In this document: one piece after another, positions 35,662 through 45,700 of the stretch | How the letters are laid out: each line of letters begins with the position of its first letter | How positions within the stretch are numbered: the first letter of the stretch is position 1 | NCBI GenBank assembly: GCA_016719855.1 | Contig: JADJYH010000002.1 | Span: forward strand, 124,001 to 188,000 | Direction of reading: 5' to 3' | Length of the DNA: 64,000 nt | Source: Saprospiraceae bacterium | GTDB lineage: Bacteria; Bacteroidota; Bacteroidia; Chitinophagales; Saprospiraceae | The notes under the pieces: generated by a model | What the model was told of the DNA's origin: nothing | Database searches by the model: none | The model's input: the letters and a program-made list of their open reading frames with translations, nothing else | Program-made: the position numbers and the translations under genes

Positions 35662-38600
35662 TTATGACTTTACAAATTTGATGACCTCACGCACGCCATT
35701 GTTGTAGCGCAGGCGCAAGAGGTAGGTGCCGCTTTGCAAATGACCAAGGTCAACCGATTTGGTCAGTGTAGCGGCGTTTATCGTCATGGTTTCCACCAAT
35801 TTGCCCTGAAGGTTGAGCACATCCACGATGATATCCGTTTCAACTACACCCTTCGATTCAATGGTCAGTTCACTGTTGACAGGGTTTGGGTGAGCCATAA
35901 AGTTCTGTTTCGAATCGAAACGCTGCACGAGTTTCTGGCTTGAGTACTTCACGTGCTGGTCGCTCGCCAAGATTTCCACACGATAGAAGGCATTGCCTTT
36001 TTTCGGGAAATAATCGGCAAAAGCGTACGAGTGCATGCCTGCTTCCTGAGCTTGTGGCATGATGGCCAGGTTGCTGAAGTTCACGCCGTCATTCGACCGC
36101 TGCACGGCAAAGGAATAGTCGCCAGGGACTTGGGCAGTTTCCCAATCTACCATCACAGCGTTCGTTGTGTTGCTTACGTTGATGACGATGGCATTGCCGC
36201 AAATGATTGGGCTGTTGGAAATGGCCACTCCCATTACGTCGGTGGAGGTGCAACCATTTGCCGTCACCGACAATGTGATATAAACTACACCCGCTTGGTT
36301 CCAAGTCACCATCTGGTTTTGGTTGGTGGAAGTGGAAGGAGTTGCCCATGGGCCAAAGTTCCAAGAGTAAGTAGCGCCAGGGCCATTGCTAACGGCAGAG
36401 TATAGCACTTGGTCGCCAACGCAGGCGAGGTCAAGGCCGCTGATTTCGGCCACTGCATCGTCGCCAATTTCAATCGTTACGATGTTCGACTCCTTCCAAT
36501 CGTCACAATCGGCAGCTTTTGCGCAGCGAATAAAATAGGTGGTCTCGTAAATCAACCCTGGGTCATAGCTGGCGCTCATGCCACCTGATGGAACCGGATA
36601 CCAAGTGTTTGGGTCATACGGGCCAGGCAATGTGGTGTACATCCACATATACTGTGTGGGACTACCCCCGCCCGTGGCTGGTGTGGTAGAGGTGATGGGG
36701 GCCGCATCGTTGCCGGGTCCACATAGCACTTGGTCACAGCAGATGGTGCCTGGGTCAGTGACGTTTAGACAAGCGTCGTACACGCCAGCATCCCAGGTGT
36801 TGTTGCAATTGCCAGCGGCAAGCGTGATATTTCCTGTGTTGCCTGAAGCATTTACATCACTGTCGTGGAAGTCGTCCGAGCAGGAATTTGCCGGGGAGAA
36901 GGCAAAGCCATCTGGCAAGCCAAACTGAACCTGGTAAGTGCCTGGCTGAAGAGGGGTGAAAATGTAAAAACCGTTTGAAGCGGTGGTAGTGGTCATGTTG
37001 ACAGATGTACCATAAACATTGGTGCCTGTGAGCGTGACTGTCACATTGGCTTGGCCAAATTCGGTCGGGTCTTGACAACCATCACGGTCCATGTCCATCC
37101 ATACGCGGTCACCAATACAGCTAGGCTCGTAAAGTGTGATTGTGCTCGTGCCTGTGCAGCCATCGGTGGAGGTGACCGTCACTGTGTAGGTGCCGGGGCC
37201 GAGGTTGGTAAGGCCAGAAGTGGTGGCGCCAGTACTCCAGACATAAGTGTAAGGAGGGGTGCCGCCGCTCACGGTGGTGGTAACTGCGCCGTCGTTGGCA
37301 TTCACGGCGCTGATGTACTGCGTGATGTTGATAGTCACATTTAAGTTTGCGGTAGTGCTGGTAATGCTTACCATGCCCATTGCAGCGCAGCCGTGTGAGT
37401 CAGTAGCAGTGACGGCATAAGCTCCTGCTACAAGGTTGTTGATGGTAGGGCCTGAGCCACCATTGCTCCAAGCATAGGTGTAACCAGGAGTACCACCCGT
37501 GGCAACCGCCGTGGCGGAGCCAGGTGAATTGCAAATGATGTTGACGCCCGTAACCGTCACGTTGACCTGTGTCGGTTGGCCAACGAATGCACTGGTGAAA
37601 GCCGTACACCCTGATGCCTGGTCGGTAACTGTCACGAAGTAAGTTCCAGAAGATAGGTTGCTGATGGTTTGGTTGGTCCCGCCGTTGCTCCACAAATAGG
37701 TAACCGTGCCAGTGGCACCAGAAGCCGTGGCAGTGGCACTGCCAGTGCTGGTGTTGAAGCAGTTGGCCGCCGTTCCAGTCGCCGTTACGGAGATGTTAGA
37801 CGAACCAGAAACCGTAACCTGGTCAGCTGCAGTGCAACCATTGGCATCGGTAACGGTGACGGAATAAGTGCCTGCCGTTAAGTTGTTGATGATGGAAGTG
37901 GTGGCACCAGTGTTCCAAAGGAAGCTGAACGGTGCCGTGCCAGTACCGGGCGTCACCATTGCGGAAGCAGAACCATTTGCGGCGCAGCCGCTGCTAACGC
38001 CCATGATGTGGAGGTCTATGCCGGGAACGCCGCCAACTGTAGTCTGGGCAGTGGCTCCGCAACCTTGTGCATCAGTTACGATGACGCTGTAGTTGCCTGG
38101 GGCAAGTCCCGTAATGGTTGCTGTGGTGCCGCCGGTGTTCCAAAGATAAGTGTATGGGGCTACCCTCCACTGGCGGTTACGGTGGCCGTACCAGTCGGTA
38201 TCCCACAAGCGGATGCCGGTGTGGCAGTTGCATCCAGGAAGATGCTGGATTCTGGTATCACCACAACAGCGGCTGAATTTGTGCAGCCAAGGAAGTCCGT
38301 CACCGTCAAGGAGTAGTTGCCAGGAAACAAACCAGTGACAGTGCTACTGGTGGAACCAGTGCTCCAGAGGTAAGTGAATGGGCCAGTACCGCCAGTTATG
38401 GTAGCTGTTGCTGACCCAGTTCCGCCACCGCCGCAGGGTGGGTTTGTTACCGATACATTGATGTTGATTTGAGGTGGATTGCTTACCGTGCTGGTGCCAG
38501 TGACGGTGCAACCGTTGGCATCGGTCACGGTCACGTCATAGGTGCCTGGGCCTAGGTTCGGGTTCACTGAGGTAGTGGCGCCGTTGCTCCAGATGTAGGA

Positions 38601-39227
38601 GTAGGGTGGTATTCCACCAGTGACTATTGCCTCCACGCTCGCATCGCAGAAATTGAAGCAAGTCAGGCCCTGCACGTACATTGTCACGGACATTGCGCCA
38701 GAAATCGCCGCACAGTTCACAGCTTGGCAGCCGGTGCCATCCGTAACTGTCACGCAATGAAGGCCATTGGAAAGACCTGATACGCTGGCGCTCGTCGAGC
38801 CATTGTCCCAGAGGTAGCTGTAGTTTCCAGTGCCCCCTGCTGCAACTGCCGTTGCATTACCGCCGCCAATACAGGGGTTGCCAACGTTGATGCTAACGGT
38901 CACAGCGCTTGGCTGGGTGAGGTTGAACGATGCGTTGGCCTGTGCGCCGTTGGCGTCCGTCACGGTCACTGCATAATTGCCAGCGCCGATGCTTTGGAGT
39001 ACGTTGCTGTTCGCTCCGTTGTTCCAAAGGTAGGTGTAGGGTGTGGCACCTCCGGTCGCATTGGCAGTGACAGAACCGTTCGTGTATCCGTTACAGGTTG
39101 GGCTGGATCCTGTGATGGAAACGCTAACCTGTGCTCCTGCGAGCATGGGTAGCATTACAGCCATAGGAAGAAGAAAATTGCGGAGAATTCCCAAGAGGTA
39201 AGTTCTCAGGTGTTGATTTGGATTCAT
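35662..39227 (-). CDS. SprB-repeat adhesin-like surface protein with T9SS tail, frameshifted
   Basis: About 1188 residues after repair. Signal peptide at 1-33, then nine SprB-type repeats of ~65 residues (each ...GG--PYTYLWN-GA-T--I--L--G-Y-VTVTDANGC). After these come an SdrD-B-like domain (CIGDRVWMDMDRDGCQDPTE), a PKD-like Ig domain (YSWNFGPWATPSTS) and a T9SS sorting domain (FMAHPNPVNSELTIESKGVV to the end). SprB repeats occur in the gliding adhesin of Flavobacterium and in many other surface filaments. One base is missing in the CCC at 38163-38165, which separates TVTASGG from APYTYLWNTGG in the fifth repeat. Role probably adhesion; no gliding genes are visible nearby. Confidence 0.88.
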
Positions 39228-39261
39228 AATCTACTAGTTTTGGTTATAATTGTAAAATGTT

Positions 39262-39281
39262 GACCGAGTGTCACCTCGGTC
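39262..39281. promoter_or_regulatory. Small palindrome before the SprB-repeat gene
   Basis: GACCGAG-TGTCAC-CTCGGTC is a 7-bp perfect inverted repeat 35 nt upstream of the minus-strand ATG; it could be an operator or leader hairpin. The rest of 39282-39650 shows only A+T-rich DNA with no gene. Confidence 0.35.
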
Positions 39282-39663
39282 GTAAATAGAATTGTCAGTA
39301 AATACTCGATTGGAATGAGCCAGCTTAATCGTTAAAACTTGAATTGTCAAAAACCTCAAAAAACCCAAAAATTACAAATTTTGGTTGCAAAAGGCTGATT
39401 GCCTTCACATTTATGGCACATGATACTTGATGGGTAGATGAAAATTGGGCAAATGCATTTTAAAAATAAATACGCTTGTGTTAAAGATTGCCCAAAATCG
39501 GTCCTGGTGAGTAAAATCAGTGGCTAAGGTACGAATGTTTCGATTATTTTCAATAGCCGTTGCTTTTTATAGTTTTTATTCGTGAAAATAGTGTCAAGCA
39601 ATTCTCACCTCGTTTTCAAGAACATTCTTGACCTGCCGAAACGGAACTTTTTAGGAATAAAAA

Positions 39664-39723
39664 AAGGCATGAAACGGCAGTTAGGAGTTTTTTATAACCC
39701 GTTTTTTCTGCGTTTCATGCCTT
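39664..39723. terminator. Terminator after the giant repeat gene
   Basis: AAGGCATGAAACGGCAG and CTGCGTTTCATGCCTT form a 16-bp stem with one bulge and a long A/T-rich loop, 27 nt past the stop of the minus-strand gene. Confidence 0.7.
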
Positions 39724-39750
39724 GTAAAAGACTTTAGAAATCAGGCTGTC

Positions 39751-42700
39751 TTATTCCAAAAGCAGCATCATTCTTGTTGCCTTTTCCGAACCTGCAGCGA
39801 GCCGGTAGTACAAAATACCAGCGCCCATTCCAAGCTCCTCACGTGTCATTCGGAACTCGTTGTAGCCCTTTTGACACTGCCCAGCCAGCACCTTCAGCAC
39901 CCTTCCAGTAGCATCGGTGATTGTCAACTGGGCTTGCCCCGCCTCCGGCAACCGGAACCCAATGACGGTTTCTTTGTTGAACGGATTGGGTTTGTTCTGG
40001 AACAATTCAAATCCTGCAACTGATTCGTTTTCAGTGAATTGCAGACGAAGGTCGAGCAGTTCGCCGCCTGTGCTGTAGCCCTCCGAGCGGGTTAGTTGGT
40101 CGCTCAACCACAAGGCGTCAGCCAAGGTAATGTTGGTTTTTGCCCTAAAGACCAAGCTGAAGTCGGGCAGTGATTTGTCATGCTCCCCATGTTGGTTCCA
40201 GCTTGCGTTGATGCTTCCTTCGTCCAGTTTGGTGAAACCGAAATTCGATGCCTTCGCTATGCCTTCGCCAATTTCCACAAACTCAAGCAAGTCCAAATCA
40301 AAGTCGAGGGTGAACTGGTAGCCTTCCACTTCAAAATCCTTTGCCCGGAAATTCAAGGTGTAGGTCTGTCCTGCTTGAAGTCGCTGGTTTTGCGTTTCAA
40401 AAACCAATGTACCTGTGCTTCTCTCCTCATTTTCATGGCCAGCAAAGCTATAGGATGTGTTCACATCTCCAATCTTCACCGCCACAAAATCAGCATCCAG
40501 CACTTCCATCGGAATGTCGTTGATGTTGATGATTTCCGGGAAAACCTCGAACCAAGGGTTATTCGGTACCGGGAAAACGTAAGCTTTATCAACAAACCGC
40601 CACGCAGTGTTGCTTGGGAAATCAGCGTTGATATGAAGTATCAATTTGCGAAGCTCCACCAAATCGAAAGTCGTGATGCTCTTCGAGTTGTTCACGTCCG
40701 CCGCTATCATCTTGTACGGTGAGTTCAGCATCTCGATGTTCAGGATATGCTTGCTCATCAGTACCATATCATAGGTGGTCACGCCAGCAAGCGGGTTGTC
40801 GTCCTTGCTCGGCACCACGGTCACGTCTTGCCCAATATGCACATTTGAGAAGAAGAAAGTGCCTGTTGCTCCAGTGGTGGAAGCCCCGTTTTGGCCACTT
40901 AAGGTTACCGAAACACCGCCAACTGGGGCGTTGTTTTCGTTGTAAACCTGACCTCCGAGGTTGACGACAAGGGTGTCTTCTGGGCACTGGCCCATATTGG
41001 CTTGAATCTCAATGGTCGTGGTGCAAAAGTCTTGGACACCCGTTTCATCCGTAAACCAAATCTCAACCGTATCTATTCCCACGTCTTGGCACATGTACAA
41101 ATTGGTCGTATCTGTCACGTCCGAAGAGAACGAAATGCTTACAATGTTGGAGCAATTGTCAGAGGTTCCTCCATCCAATTCGCTTGCATTGACGGTGACC
41201 ATCGGGGGAAGCACGTCCTCAATTTCTACGATGAAGCCAGTCAAGCAGACCACATTCGGCGGCTTGCAATCCACAACTTCAAATGTATCACTGCAAATTA
41301 CGGAGTTGTTGCATCCATCATTTGCCGTGAAGGTGGTAATGAACGTGCCAGGTGCAGACGTGAATGGCCCAAAACCTGCGCCAAGTCCCGGCGTGTTGGC
41401 CGTGATGGTCAACTGTGCGCTGCAATCCAAGACCGTTGGCAAGGGCAGGGTAAAAGTGGTCGAGCAAGTCGTGCTGTCCTGGATGCAAAAATCTGGGATA
41501 GCACAGCTAACAAACACTGGGTCAACTGTGTCAATTACCTTAATTGTCTGCTGGTAAATGATGACGCCATCCCAAGGGTCGGAGTCCGGGTCGGTGTCCG
41601 GTCCAAACTGAACCGTGGCATTTGCAGCACTTGGTTTCTGCGTGGCCGTCCAACTGTCCCTGAAAGTCCTTGCGTCGCAATCACCGTCCCCATCGAGGTC
41701 GCATTGCGGAAAGGGCAGCCCAAGCTGGTTTTCTGGTACCTCGATTACTTCTTGGTCTTTCACTGCACCTTGAACGCACCAGTTGATGACTTCCCAAGTC
41801 CTGATGATTTTGTAGCAGGCATCTTGAACCACGATAAATGGACTATCCTCGTACGAAATCGCAACCATTTCACAATTTTGGAAGAAAACAGTTGGCTCGC
41901 CAAAATCCGGTACCATCTGCTCGCAGTTCACCGTGCTATCCTTCGGGAACGTCACCACAAAATCCGAAACATGGTCAACAAAAACAACTTGGGTGCAGGT
42001 GGCTGATTGTTGGCCTTCGGCATCCGTTGCAAACCAAGTCCGGGTCATTGTTCCCTCTTTGCACTGGGTAAAGTTGCTCGCAAACGTGCGAGTCACAATC
42101 ATGCTTGTGCAGTTATCGGCAAACACTGGCTGCCCAAAATTTGCGTCCAACAACTGGCTTTTTGCCGACTGGTTGTTGCCGAGCGAGTCGAGTTGCGTTT
42201 CAAAATTGTTTGCAAAAAAATCGCAGGTAATCCGCTGGTTCGGTGGACAAGTGGCCAGCACTGGCGGCTGCTTGTCGTTCACGTCCACCTCCACCATGCA
42301 ATCGTTGAAATTGCCGAAACAATCGAACGCCCTGAACACTACCATGATTGGGCTGTTGGCAACGTCTTCGCAGCAGAACACCACCGACGGGCCAAAAACC
42401 GTGTCATCATGGCCATCGTTGCAGTTTTCGGTCATGCGCCGCACCTCGAAATGGTGGAGGCAACAGTTGTCCGAGCTGCCCGTGTTGAAAACGCTTGCCA
42501 AAACCGTCGCCGTTGGGTTCACCCCTGAAGGCAGGTCAACTTCCGTGAAGCCAACGCAAACCGCCGTTGGCGTGGTATTATCCACAACCGTTACCGGAAC
42601 GGTGATGCTCGTCGAATTGCCGCAGGCGTCCGTTGCGATGTAGGTCACTGGATGCGTGCCGATGGACAGGCCAGGTGGCGGGATGCTCCCGCCGTTTGTG

Positions 42701-45700
42701 CCGTCCACGCCGTTCAGGTAAATGGCTTCGCCAACCGAGGTTATGATTTGTACGGTAACGGCGTTGCAGTTGTCGCTGATGGTCGGCGGCAGAAGCAGGC
42801 CGGTTGACTTGCAAGGCGCAGGGTGGGCAGCAGGCACATTTATGCTCACGCTGAAGGGCGTCCGTGTGATGGTCGGCCCCACTTTGTCCGCAATCTTGAT
42901 GATTTGCACATTGTCTTCACCTCCCACACCAGTGAGGATGATGTCGCCCGTACACCAGTCAAGGACGGTCCAGGTGCGCAAGATTTTAAAACTTGTTCCG
43001 CAAATGTTGACCAGTTGGTCGGAATGCAGTACGTTGTAAGCGCAAATGGTGCTGACGCTCACGTTCACGATGCCCGAGCCTGTGTTTGCAAGCGTCGTGT
43101 CAGGCAGGGTTGGACTCACGTCAATGCCCGGCTCGAGGGTGTCAACATCTGTGATGGACGGGTGCAATGCCGTTGGGTTAACGATGTTCGGGTGTGCCGA
43201 ATATTGCGTACAGCTCCAGGTGATGTCGTCCGGGAAATCTACGGGTGGGCGCACCACATTGATGTTTTGAACACAGTTCACCATGCTCATATTCCCTTGG
43301 TTATCAGTGGCTTTGTACGTTCTGCGCACGGTGTAGATACCGTCGTCGCAAATGTTGTTGTCAATAACTTGCTGCCCAACGAGTGTCACCACCGGGTTTG
43401 GGTCACAGTTGTCGGAGACGGCGGGTGGGGGCACATTTGCCAAGTTCACCGTACAGTAAACTTCCACTGGTATGGTTGGGCAGGTGAACACTGGGGCCAT
43501 TTTGTCCTCAATGAAAATCTGTCCCCAGCAGGAGTTTTTGTAAACCTTGTCCTGGATTTTTACGGTCAAATATTGACCGATATAGCTGCCACTAATCTCG
43601 TGAACGTTCGGGGTGGCAGGGTTCAAATCGGGTACCGGCGCGCCCCAAGCATCCGTTACCATGAAAACTTGGTAGTAAACACCCAGCGGCATCGTGTTGG
43701 GGTTGGCACAAACCGGGTACTCGCCCTCCAGCACCATGTCCGGCGTGAGTCCAATCTCGCAATCTTGGTTTAGTGAAACCTGCATCAGGTCGTTGCAGGC
43801 GATGCCGTTGCTGAGCAAGTTCCAGCAGTTCGTGAGCAGGGTGGGGTCGTTGGTACCACCGCTGTCGCCTACCCACCCCGCATTGCTGGTCAAAGGGTTG
43901 GCACCTTCATCGGAAAGGTCACTCACCACAAACGGTGCGGAACAATTGGCAACTGTCCCAAAAGCCTCCGCTTGGTTCTTCATGATGGAAGGCGCACCCG
44001 GTGCATCTGGGTTCACTTCAAAGCGGAACTGTACCACAATGCGTTGGCCAGACATCAACAATCCGCCACCAGATAATAGGTCACCGGTTCCATTGTAGCT
44101 GGCATTCGTACCAGGATTGGTAGTAGCATTGGTGATAGCCCCAAGTGCCCCGATGGACACGATTTGCGGAGCTTGCGTCACGCTCACAAAAGCGGAACCA
44201 AGATTAGCAGGCGAGCTTAAGTTGTCAATAATGCTCAGGTTGTCGAGGTTCGTGCTGCCCACATTTTGAACGATGATTTCCGTGGTTACGTCAAAATTGC
44301 CTGGTACGCCACTTGTCGCGTAGCTGATACCAGCAAAATATTTGGCAACCCTAAGTCCTGGCGGCACCGCCAACACCGTAAATGTTTGGCTACAACTCGT
44401 TGTAGTTACTATCGGACAAGTACTGGAATAGGTGAAGGTCACGGTAGTGACTCCTCCACAAACACTGGGTGCGCCGGTGTTGTCGTTGGTCAACACGCCA
44501 CAACCTCCGCTCGCATTGGCGGTAGCCAACCAAGTAGCAAAAGCTGCATCAATTTGAGCTTGTGTTGAAGATGGGGGCATCACAAAAGCAGCCGGGCAGT
44601 TCAAAACCACCGGCGGAGGTGCCGTCACCGTAAAAGTGGCCTGGCAAGTAGTAGACAGCGGTGCACAACTGCTTGAGTAGGTAAACGTCACGGTCGTAGA
44701 GCCGCCACAAGCAGATGGTGCACCCACACTGTTGTTGGTCAAAACACCGTTGCAGCCACCCGAAGCCGAAGCGGTGGTCAGCCAAGTTGCAAAGGCAGCA
44801 TCAACTGCCGCCTGGGTTTGGCAAGCAGCAAATGTCGTGTCCACTGGGCAGGTGAGCGTCCCAACTGGAGCCGCCGTGACAGTAAAAATCGCTTGGCAAA
44901 TTGTACTCACTGGCGCACAAATGCTCGTGTAAGTGAACGTCACGGTCGTTGAGCCACCGCAAGCAGATGGAGCGCCCGTGCTGTTGTTGGTCAAGACTCC
45001 GTTGCACCCGCCCGATGCGGAAACGGTGGCCAACCAGTTTGCATATGCAGCGTCAACCGCAGCCTGTGTTTGACATGCCGGTACGGTTGTGTTTACTGGA
45101 CAAGTAAGTGTCACCCCAGGGGCTGCCGTAACGGTGAAGGTCGCTTGACAAGTGGTGGTCAATGGCGCACAACTGCTTGTATAAGTAAATGTCACGGTCT
45201 TTGAACCACCACATGCAGATGGAGCACCTGTGCTGTTGTTGGTCAAAACGCCGTTACAGCCACCCGATGCCGATGCTGTGGCCAACCATGTGGCATACGC
45301 TGCATCAACCGCCGCCTGCGATTGGCAAGCCGCCGTGGTCGTATTCACAGGGCAAGTGAGTGTCACTGTCGGGGCTGCCGTTACGGTGAACGTAGCCTGA
45401 CAGGAAGTGGTCAATGGCGCACAACTGCTTGAATAGGTAAAAGTCACGGTCTTTGAGCCACCGCAAGCAGAAGGAGCGCCCGTGCTGTTGGTGGTTATTA
45501 CGCCGTTGCACCCACCCGAACCGGATGCAGTGGCCAACCAAGTATTATATGCCGCATCAACGGCTGCTTGGGTTTGGCAAGCCGCAATTGTCGCGTCAAC
45601 TGGACAAGTAAAAATCACTGTCGGGGCTGCCGTTACGGTGAAGGTCGCTTGGCAAGTCTTGGTCAATGGCGCACAAGTGCTCGTATAAGTAAACGTCACG

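Noticed and set aside
41002..43773. 300-residue plus-strand frames opposite the giant gene
   Set aside because: The minus-strand frame is unbroken for 2911 codons with clear domains; the plus-strand frames have no recognisable features.
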